NCBI GenBank assembly: GCA_015064185.1
Contig: SVSS01000001.1
Location: forward strand, 68,910 to 132,909
DNA: 64,000 bases
From: Oscillospiraceae bacterium
Lineage (GTDB): Bacteria; Bacillota; Clostridia; Oscillospirales; CAG-272
Direction: 5' to 3'
How positions within the stretch are numbered: position 1 is the first letter of the stretch; each line of letters starts with the position of its first letter. Both the position numbers and the translations under genes were made by a program. Positions 31,440-40,500 of this stretch are shown here, piece after piece. A model generated the notes under the pieces. That model worked only from the letters and a program-made list of their open reading frames with translations, ran no database searches and was not told the origin of the DNA.

Positions 31440-33554
31440 ATGGCTGAAGAAAAAGTAACGCATGAAACGGAAGCCGAGGCGGCAGCAAAGCCCAAGACGG
31501 CTCGCAAGCGGAGCACCGCAGGCGCTACCGTAAAGACGAGCACCGTAACCAAGGCTACTGCCACAAAAAAGAGCAGCGCAAAGGAAGCGACGACCGTCGC
31601 TAACGCAACGGAAAGCGTCACGGAAAAAGAACCGAGTGCTGAGGAGAAAACGCAGATCGCTGCTGCGAAAAAGAGCAGTACTGTGTCAAAAGCAGGTGCA
31701 ACCAAGAGCACAGCAACCAAAAAGACTACTGCAAAAACAGGCACCTCACGTGTAAAAAATACGGCGAGTAAGGCAACCGATGCGGCAGAAAAACCTGCTG
31801 ATGCAAGCATAATCATGGATGAGATTGATGCAGCGGATGTAAAGAAAAAACCTATAACGAGTGCAAAAAAAGCCTCACAGAGCCGTAAAGCACAAACAAA
31901 TACCACTCCCGAGAGTGAACCGATAACGGCGGGGGAGGAACAAGCAAAGCAGCCTCCTGTCGAAGATACTGTCGGTGCGCAAGCGTTTGAGCCAATTCGC
32001 AATGTGCCGATCGCACTACCTGCAGGGCAGATGGTCAAAGCCGGAGGGCGCGCAGTTTCCGATGCCCATCCTCCACTTGATTTTCCCGGACAAATGAAAC
32101 GCAATTTCTTTTTGCGTTTGGGGCTGATCCTAGCGATCTTCTTGGTGCTGGTTGCTTCGGCATTTATTTATTACAATCGTCCCGCACGCTATACCGAAAA
32201 GACCTCATCGGTAAACTTTTTGTATGTACCCGCTGAGGACCGGACGCTGATTTTTGTCAACGGTACGGAACGCGGGAGGGTAGCGGGCACGCTTACCGCA
32301 TCCTCACTCAATGGGCGCGGAGATACGTGTGCTGCGGTGATCGGCGGGGAGCTTTATCTGATACGGGGCAAAAACATCATTTCCGTTGCAACGGATGTGA
32401 TCGATTTTGTGCTTGCCGCAGACGGTGATGCACTTGCTTACCGCGTTGCACCCTCTCATTTGTATTACCGTAAAACGGGCAAGAATGATGAGGCTTCTCT
32501 TATCTCTAAAAACTGTAATAGTCCCGCATACTGCCTTTCCCAAAACGGCAAGGAGCTAGCCTACACGGCAGCAGACACAGCCGGTGTTTCCTATTTGCGT
32601 GTGGAGTCCTATTCAAGCAATCGCCCGTACTTTGAAAATGCCGCAGGTCTTATTCCCATTGCGATCAGTGATCGGAGCCGTTACATCTATTACACCGATG
32701 AAAGCGGTGCGCTTTATGTGTTTGACAGTGATAACGTACAAAAGGTCAAATGCGCGACCGCGCCTGACCCTTCTTCTCTGATCTTCAACCGTGACTTTAC
32801 CGAGGTGCTCTTTACCGAAAACGGTGGTACGGTGCTCTTTTCCAAGGGAGAACGTAAGCAGATCGTGGGTGCTGCCAGCACCGAGTATTTGCAGCTCTTG
32901 CCCAATCAAAGGGTTGCAAGCCGTGCTCTTGTGGGCGGCACGCAATACATGATGAAAAGCTTTTGTCAGAATTACTTTTTGCACGAGGTGGGCACGGGTA
33001 AAAAGCTGACCTACCTTGACCGTAGCGGCAACCTCACGGATGTTTCCTATGTTGACAGCCTTGAAACGGTAACCGTAACCGATAAGGGTGTTTATTTCTT
33101 GCTTACAGGTAAAAATGGGGAAAATGTGAGCAGAGAACTGTATTTTGTAAAGCAGGGTAAGACCGAATCTGCACGCATTGAATGGGGCGTGACCTACTAT
33201 TGCACCAATGTTGACGGCAGCCGCGTGCTGTTTACGGGATACGAGGATGCTCTTTATGTTTACCGTGCCGAAACAGGCACACAGCGTATTTGCGATAGTA
33301 TTATTTCTGATACTCTTACCGTTACGGCAGATGATCTGTTTTGCTTTTATCGCGAGGAGGGTGTGCTCTGTGTAAGCGATAACGGCGGCGAGCTGCGTGA
33401 TATTGCCACGGGAGTAACGCATTTTGCGGTGGATACCCACGTGCTTTATTATGCCACCGAGCAAAGCGAGGACGGCACCTTTAGCATTTACGCAAATTAT
33501 CGCAATGAGCGCCTGAGTGAGCTTGTAGCCGGGGGCATTTCAAAAATCGAATAA
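31440..33554 (+). CDS. Membrane protein with long Lys/Ala/Thr-rich cytoplasmic tail and outside beta-propeller-like domain
   Basis: A 704-residue protein in three parts. Residues 1-150 are low complexity, rich in Lys, Ala, Thr and Ser with repeated KKS/KKT and AKT motifs, like bacterial histone-H1-type tails; 150-220 is Pro/Glu-rich. One helix (223-246) with basic residues on the inner side gives N-in topology. Residues 250-704 form repeated beta strands with patterns such as YIYYTDESGALYVF, suggesting a WD-like or DUF5050-type propeller outside. A possible link between nucleoid and cell surface is inference. AAAGGGG is the ribosome site. Function unknown. Confidence 0.8.
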   Translation: MAEEKVTHETEAEAAAKPKTARKRSTAGATVKTSTVTKATATKKSSAKEATTVANATESVTEKEPSAEEKTQIAAAKKSSTVSKAGATKSTATKKTTAKTGTSRVKNTASKATDAAEKPADASIIMDEIDAADVKKKPITSAKKASQSRKAQTNTTPESEPITAGEEQAKQPPVEDTVGAQAFEPIRNVPIALPAGQMVKAGGRAVSDAHPPLDFPGQMKRNFFLRLGLILAIFLVLVASAFIYYNRPARYTEKTSSVNFLYVPAEDRTLIFVNGTERGRVAGTLTASSLNGRGDTCAAVIGGELYLIRGKNIISVATDVIDFVLAADGDALAYRVAPSHLYYRKTGKNDEASLISKNCNSPAYCLSQNGKELAYTAADTAGVSYLRVESYSSNRPYFENAAGLIPIAISDRSRYIYYTDESGALYVFDSDNVQKVKCATAPDPSSLIFNRDFTEVLFTENGGTVLFSKGERKQIVGAASTEYLQLLPNQRVASRALVGGTQYMMKSFCQNYFLHEVGTGKKLTYLDRSGNLTDVSYVDSLETVTVTDKGVYFLLTGKNGENVSRELYFVKQGKTESARIEWGVTYYCTNVDGSRVLFTGYEDALYVYRAETGTQRICDSIISDTLTVTADDLFCFYREEGVLCVSDNGGELRDIATGVTHFAVDTHVLYYATEQSEDGTFSIYANYRNERLSELVAGGISKIE

Positions 33555-33568
33555 TAAACACGCTTTTG

Positions 33569-33607
33569 GGGCCTCTTACATGCGAGAGCAGGGAAGAGGC
33601 CCTTTAT
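33569..33607 (+). terminator. Terminator of the Lys-rich membrane protein
   Basis: GGGCCTCTT (33569-33577) pairs with AAGAGGCCC (33594-33602), followed by TTTATTAT. Confidence 0.8.
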
Positions 33608-33632
33608 TATAGCATCAGCTCATATAAAATGC

Positions 33633-33670
33633 AAAAACAGAAAACCACCCATGGGTGGTTTTCTGTTTTT
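33633..33670. terminator. Bidirectional terminator, 19-bp palindrome
   Basis: A continuous perfect palindrome with AAAAACAGAAAACCACCC on one side and its complement on the other lies between convergent genes, with T-runs in both directions. Confidence 0.85.
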
Positions 33671-33685
33671 GTGTCTTTAAAAACT

Positions 33686-34483
33686 TTATAGCTTTGCTTG
33701 TTGCTTAGACTGCCTGCGGCGCTCTTTTGCAAGCTGCTTTTTGTAGGCACGTTCTTCTTCGATCAACTGAATTGCAAGATCGATGCTGGAAAATACCATT
33801 TGTACGGTTTCGGTATTTTGCACCTTGATTACTGTAGCGGTTTCCTTAACAGGGATCTTGCTTTCACTGAAGTGGTTGCGAAGATCACGGTTGATCATTA
33901 AAAATTCGCAGTGCAGAATGCCGCGCTTGATACGCAGACGCACAATGCGCTTGGCGCCGATCTTATATTCCTGATAGCGCTGGTTTTTGTTGCATTTGCT
34001 GCCCTCCTTGCTTGCGGCATATGCGGCGATCTTGTCATAAAAGCGTTTTTGCTCCTTGGAAAGAGCGCGATATTGCTCGTCAAGCGTTTGCTGCTGTGAT
34101 GCAGAAAAGCTGATTTTCCCATCTTCTGCATTGGCGGCATTGTCAGAGGCGGGTTCCTTTTCCTCGGCCTCAGGGGGTGTAATTTCAACCACGGGTGTAA
34201 CGATTTCGACTACAGGGGGGACAATTTCGGTCGCGACTGCTACAGCAGCTTCGTTTGCGGCAGTACAAACAGGCGTTACGGGTATTTCCTGTACGGGCTC
34301 TGCTTTTGCTGAGCGCCCTTCGGAAATTGCCGCAAGAACGGCCTCGCGAAATTTGCTATCCGCCTCAATACGGGCGCGCTTGTTCATGCCGCTTTCCCTT
34401 ATCATTTCATATAAAATCAAAAGTGTTGCGAATAGCGAGAGGGTGCTGAGAACCGAAATAAAAACGATAAACGTGATATTCAT
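33686..34483 (-). CDS. Hypothetical single-pass membrane protein with basic C-terminus
   Basis: A 265-residue protein. An N-terminal helix (residues 3-25) anchors it; residues 60-125 are Val/Glu/Pro-rich spacer (VVEIVTPVVEITPPEAEEKE); 135-265 is a compact, strongly basic domain with RYQEYKIGAKRIVRLRIKRGILHCEFLMINRDLRNHF, ending in QLIEEERAYKKQLAKERRRQSKQQ, a coiled coil. The middle strand set recurs in small uncharacterised proteins of Clostridia; I cannot name it. It lies 69 nt downstream of the giant surface protein on the same strand with no terminator between, so possibly cotranscribed. Confidence 0.75.
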   Translation of the reverse strand: MNITFIVFISVLSTLSLFATLLILYEMIRESGMNKRARIEADSKFREAVLAAISEGRSAKAEPVQEIPVTPVCTAANEAAVAVATEIVPPVVEIVTPVVEITPPEAEEKEPASDNAANAEDGKISFSASQQQTLDEQYRALSKEQKRFYDKIAAYAASKEGSKCNKNQRYQEYKIGAKRIVRLRIKRGILHCEFLMINRDLRNHFSESKIPVKETATVIKVQNTETVQMVFSSIDLAIQLIEEERAYKKQLAKERRRQSKQQAKL

Positions 34484-34552
34484 AGCTTCTCCTTTTCTTA
34501 TTGAAATACGCTTTATTGGTTGTTTAAATTTGATTGTGGGTCATTACCGTTT

Positions 34553-37500
34553 TTATACTATTTTTTTCTTCTTTTTCAAGAGCGTCCAAGCGCCTAAAAG
34601 AGCACTGCTGCCTGCAAGAGAGGTTCCGGCAATGGTTGCGGGCACAGCCATTGCTTTTTCTTCCTCAGGCGTAAGCTCTTCGGTGCTTTGGGCCGTTACA
34701 CCTTGATCGGCAGTTTCTTCAATCGGTGCGCTTACGCCAAGCGAGCTCCATGTTAAGCCGTTGTCGTAGGAAACCTCCCATTGGCGAGTTTCGGAGTTGA
34801 CACGAAGTCGGGGGGTAACACCATCCTTGCCGTTTGTACCGTTTTGACCGTTTGCACCGTTTTGACCGGTTGCGCCGTTCTGACCGTTGGTTACGATAAA
34901 GGTATAGGTTTGACCGTTAGTGAGTGTAATGGTATAGGTGTCAATGTTGCCGGTGGTGGCGGTCTTTTCAATTTTTTCAATACCTACACCGGGGATGCCG
35001 TTTGCACTCTCACCGGTATCGGTATCGCCGATCCACCAGTTTCCGTTTTCACCTATATAAGGAGCAAATTCTTTGGCATAATCCATTGCCTCTTGCTTTG
35101 CGGCGGCGATGGCAGCCTCAAGCTCAGCCTTGAGTGCGGCATCCGCAGCGATGTAGTTATCCTTCACATTTTCAAGAGCTGCGATGGCGGCCTGCAGCTG
35201 GGACAGGGCAGCAGTCATCGTCGCGGCATCCGCCTTGGCGTCGATGGCAGCCTGAAGCTCGGCTTTTGCGTTGTTCACCAGTGTGGTTGCGGCATCAACG
35301 GCAGCAGCCTCTGCGGCAGCAATCGCAGTTTCAAGCTCTGCCTTGAGAGCAGTATCTGCTGCAACGTAGTTGTCTTTTACGGCCTCTAGAGCATCAATAG
35401 CGCTCTGAAGGGCAGCAAGAGCTTCGTTGACGGTAGCTTCATCTGCTTTGATGTCGATGGAATGCAGCAACTCTGTTCTTAAAGAATCAATCATATCGGT
35501 AGCAGCCTCGATTGCCGCGGTTTTGGCAGCTTCGATTGCCCCCTCCAGCTCGTTCTTGAGAGCAGCATCTGCGGTAACGTAGTTGTCTTTTACAGCATTC
35601 AGTGCATCAATTGCTGTTTGAAGCTCGGCAAGTGCTGCGTTGACTTGAGCAGCATCCGCCTTGGTGTCGATGGCAGTTTGGAGCTCGGCTTTTGCATTGT
35701 TCACAAGGGTAGTGGCAGCGTCAACCGCAGCAGCCTCGGCAGCAGCAATGGCAGCCTCAAGTTCAGCCTTCAGGGCAGCGTCTGCGGCGATGTAGTTATC
35801 CTTTGTATTCTGAAGAATAATAACGGAGTTCTGAAGATTTACAAGAATTGCATTTACCGTATTGGCATCCGCCTTGGTGTCGATAGCAGCCTGCAACTCA
35901 GCCTTTGCGTTGTTCACAAGGGTGGTGGCAGCATCAACGGCAGCAGTCTCGGCGGCGGCAATCGCAGCCTCAAGCTCAGCCTTGAGGGCGGCATCTGCTG
36001 CAACATAGTTGTCTTTTACAGCCTCAAGTGCTGCAACAGCATCACGGAGTGCGGCAAGTGCATCGTTCACGGTAGCGGCATCTGCCTTGGTGTCGATAGC
36101 AGCCTGTAACTCAGCCTTTGCGTTGTTGACAAGGGTAGTGGCAGCATCAACGGCAGCAGCCTCGGCGGCGGCAATCGCATCCTCAAGCTCAGCCTTCAGG
36201 GCAGCGTCTGCTGCAACATAGTTGTCTTTTACAGCTTCAAGTGCTGCAACAGCATCACGGAGTGCAGCAAGTGCATCGTTCACGGTAGCGGCATCCGCCT
36301 TGGTGTCGATAGCAGCTTGCAACTCAGCCTTTGCGTTGTTCACAAGTGTGGTTGCGGCATCCACAGCAGCAGCTTCAGCCGCAGCAATGGCGGTTTCAAG
36401 CTCAGCCTTGAGGGCAGCATCGGCCGCAACGTAGTCGTCTTTTACGGCTTCAAGAGCGGCAACAGCATCACGGAGTGCGGCAAGCGCATCGTTCACGGTG
36501 GCGGCATCCGCCTTGGTGTCAATAGCTGCTTGAAGCTCAGCCTTTGCGTTGTTGACAAGGGTAGTGGCAGCATCCACAGCGGCAGCCTCAGCCGCAGCAA
36601 TGGCAGCCTCAAGTTCAGCCTTCAGGGCAGCGTCTGCGGCGATGTAGTTATCCTTTGTATTCTGAAGAATAATAACGGAGTTCTGAAGATTTACAAGAAT
36701 TGCATTTACCGTATTGGCATCCGCCTTGGTGTCGATAGCAGCTTGCAACTCAGCCTTTGCGTTATTGACAAGGGTAGTGGCAGCATCCACAGCGGCAGCC
36801 TCGGCGGCGGCAATCGCAGCCTCAAGCTCAGCCTTGAGGGCAGCATCTGCTGCAACGTAATTGTCTTTTACAGCTTCAAGTGCTGCAACCGCATCGCGGA
36901 GTGCGGCAAGCGCATCGTTCACGGTAGCGGCATCCGCCTTGGTGTCAATAGCTGCTTGAAGCTCAGCCTTTGCGTTGTTGACAAGGGTAGTGGCAGCATC
37001 CACAGCGGCAGCCTCGGCGGCGGCAATCGCAGCCTCAAACTCAGCCTTCAGGGCAGCATCTGCTGCAACATAGTTGTCTTTTACAGCCTCAAGTGCTGCA
37101 ACAGCATCACGGAGTGCGGCAAGTGCATCGTTCACGGTAGCGGCATCTGCCTTGGTGTCGATAACAGCCTGTAACTCAGCCTTTGCGTTATTGACAAGCG
37201 TCGTTGCAGCATCAACAGCGGCAGCCTCGGCGGCGGCAATCGCAGCCTCAAGCTCAGCCTTGAGGGCAGCATCTGCTGCAACGTAGTTGTCTTTTACAGC
37301 TTCAAGAGCGGCAACAGCATCACGGAGTGCGGCAAGCGCATCGTTCACGGTAGCGGCATCCGCTTTGGTATCGATGGCAGCCTGTAACTCAGCCTTTGCG
37401 TTATTGACAAGCGTGGTTGCGGCATCAATGGTTTCTCTTTGCGTTCTTGTGATGAGCGCTTCCAGCTCGATCTTCAAAGCCGTGTCGGCAATGATGTAAT

Positions 37501-40500
37501 CGTTTTTAACTCTTTCCAGCGCGTCAATTGCCGATTGCAGGTTGGCAATAGCGTCATTTACCGTAGCGGTATCTGCCTTGGTGTCGATGGCAGCCTGCAA
37601 CTCGGCCTTCGCATTGTTCACAAGGGTAGTAGCAGCATCAACAGCAGCAGCCTCAGCCGCAGCAATGGCAGCCTCAAGCTCAGCCTTGAGGGCAGCGTCT
37701 GCTGCAACGTAGTTGTCCTTTGCAGTCTCAAGAACGGAAATCGCGTCACGAAGGGAAGCAAGTGCATCGTTTACGGTTGCGGCATCCGCCTTGGTGTCAA
37801 TAGCTGCTTGAAGCTCAGCCTTTGCATTGTTTACAAGCGTCGTTGCAGCATCAACAGCAGCAGCCTCAGCCGCAGCAATGGCAGCCTCAAGCTCAGCCTT
37901 GAGGGCAGCATCTGCTGCAACGTAGTTATCTTTTGCGGCCTCGAGAACGGAAATCGCGTCACGAAGGGAAGCAAGTGCATCGTTTACCGCAGCGGCATCC
38001 GCCTTGGTGTCGATAACTGCTTGAAGCTCAGCTTTTGCGTTATCAACAAGGTCGTTTGCAATGATGATAGCCTCCGCGCGTGCTCTTACAATGGCAGCTT
38101 CCAGATCTGCCTTTAGGGCATCGTCTGCTGTGATGTAGTTATCTTTTACATTTTCAAGGGCAGTGATCGCATCACGGAGCGCCACAAGCGCATCGTTCAC
38201 GGTAGCGGCATCTGCCTTGGTGTTGATAGCAGCCTGCAGCTCAGTTTTTGCGTTGTTCACAAGGGCAGTGGCAGCGTCAACAGCAGCAGCCTCAGCCGCA
38301 GCAATGGCAGCCTCAAGCTCAGCCTTGAGGGCAGCATCTGCTGTAACGTAGTTGTCTTTTACAGCTTCAAGATCTGCAACTGCATCACGGAGTGCAGCAA
38401 GCGCATTATTCACGGTAGCGGCATCCGCTTTGGTGTCGATGGCAGCCTGCAACTCAGCCTTTGCGCTGTTTACAAGAGCGGTTGCCATATCAACAGCTGA
38501 GGATCTCGCCGCCTCGATGGTGGCTTCCAATCCTGCTTTCAGGGTGGCATCTGCACTTACGTAATTGTCTTTTGCGTTTTCAAGGGCAGAGATAGCCGCT
38601 TGCAGGCTTTCGATTGCCGCGTTCACAGTCGCAGCATCTGCTTTGCCTGCGAGCGCAGTTTCAAGTGCTGTAATAGAGCTGTTCATGTTATTTATTGCAT
38701 CGTTAAGCTCTTTTAGGTCTTCCTCATAATTTGCATATTTTGCAAAGAGTGTGACGTCGGCAGTGACATCAGCGTCAAAGTCGTGGGGCGTGGTAAAGTT
38801 TTCATCGTCAAACCAGCCCATAAAGATCTTGCCGTTCACGGTCTTGGGTACGGGATACGCAAAGTAAGAGTCAAACAGCTTGATCTTTTCATTGGCAATA
38901 TTGTTTCCGTGGACAATCGTAATGAAATAACAGGTGGGCAGCTCTATTGCTTGCGCTTCGCTGTCGCTGTACATGACGTCGGAAGCTTTTTTAACGACGC
39001 TGATGCTTGTGCCATACCATGCGTCTTGCGCAAGAATCTCGCCGTTTGCGTCAGCTACACACTCTACAGAAGTGCCTTTTGCTGTGATGATGTAAGTTGC
39101 ATTGGGAACAAGATCAACAAGCTTATCCGGCCACATAAATGCACCTGTCGGCACGGCTTCGGGGGTCTTGAGCGCAAAATTTGCTCTCAGTTCAGTTACC
39201 TCGGCAGGGTCAAAGGAATAGGTTGCGTCGGTGCTGACCTCTTGCTCGCCGCTGGTCCAGTTTACAAAATAGTAACCGTCCTCGGGTTCGGCTGTCAAGG
39301 TAGCCTTGCCTTCTTCTGCAGGTTCGCCCGCTTGGACAGCGCCACTATCTGCAATATTGACAGAGGTCTGTACAAAAGAATATGTACGTGTTACGTTTTC
39401 ATCAGTTGTTGTTTCGGTATAAATGGCAAGTTTATCACTGTTTTGCAGTTTAATGCTCCATGCGGGCGTGGTGCCCTCTGCAAAGGTAATGGAAATGCTG
39501 TTATTTGTTTCGGGAACAACGATCGTTCCCTTATAATTGATGTCGCTAAGATCGATCGCGGTGTCATACACGGTTACTGTGCCGGTGGTCTTGTTGTTGT
39601 CAGCCAAGGCTTCCTTTACGCTGGTGTAGTACAGCTGATTGGCAGCGGCACTACTGTGTTGAAGATAAGAGCTAAAGCTGCTATAAGTGGCAGATGCCTT
39701 AAAGGTATCACCGGGGGCGGTGATAACAGGACCGCCTACGACAAGATAACCGTTATCATCTACATAAAGACCTACGTTGAAGGAGCCCATGGATGTTCCC
39801 ACAGTGAATTTATTGGCTGCATCAGCTGTCATAAAGCCTATGGTCTTGAAGGTTCCACCCGAAATGCGTCGATGACAGGTGGAGTCGCCCTGCGAGCTCA
39901 CACTGTAATTAAAGGTACCGCCCGAGATAATAAGCTTTGATTTGGTCGCGCCGAGGATCGAACAGTTAAACGTACCGCCGCTTATATTAACAGTAGCACA
40001 TTTTCTTGCGGCTGTTCCCTTAAAGTAGATACCGCCGCTGCCAAAGGTTGAGGTGGAGCCTGTAAAGACACCGCCGGTAATAGATATGATGGGACGGTCC
40101 TCGGAAGAAATTCCCGAGTAGCTGTAATAAACAACACTCTTTTTACCGGCATTGATTCCGCCGGGATTTGTGGCGTCAGCGTGAATGGTGAGGGCATTGC
40201 GCTCAGAGCTTCCCGTACCGTTCGCCTTGATTTCAAATGCGTTCTTTCCCTCAGCTGCCGTTATGGTATAGGTGCTGAGGTTGAGGATGTGATGCTCGGT
40301 AGATAACAGCGTAATCGTAGAAGTCAACGTCACGTCACTCAAAAGCGTTAAGGTGGAATTTGGCGTCCAGGCTGCGATTGCATCGTCAATGTTGGCATAC
40401 TTGGTATCGCCCACCTGTGCAACCGCCAAAAGCTCCGCCTCGACGGTAACGTCCCGTGCGGGCATTGTAAAGGTATAGGTGCCGTCGCCGTTATCGGTGA

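Noticed and set aside
36009..37499. Antisense reading frames within the stalk repeats
   Set aside because: Open frames arise from Ala- and Asp-rich codon bias, recur with the 213-bp period and lack ribosome sites.
35085..38655. CRISPR-like array of long repeats
   Set aside because: The period is 213 bp, inside one reading frame, and no spacers of even length exist; it is a protein-coding tandem repeat.
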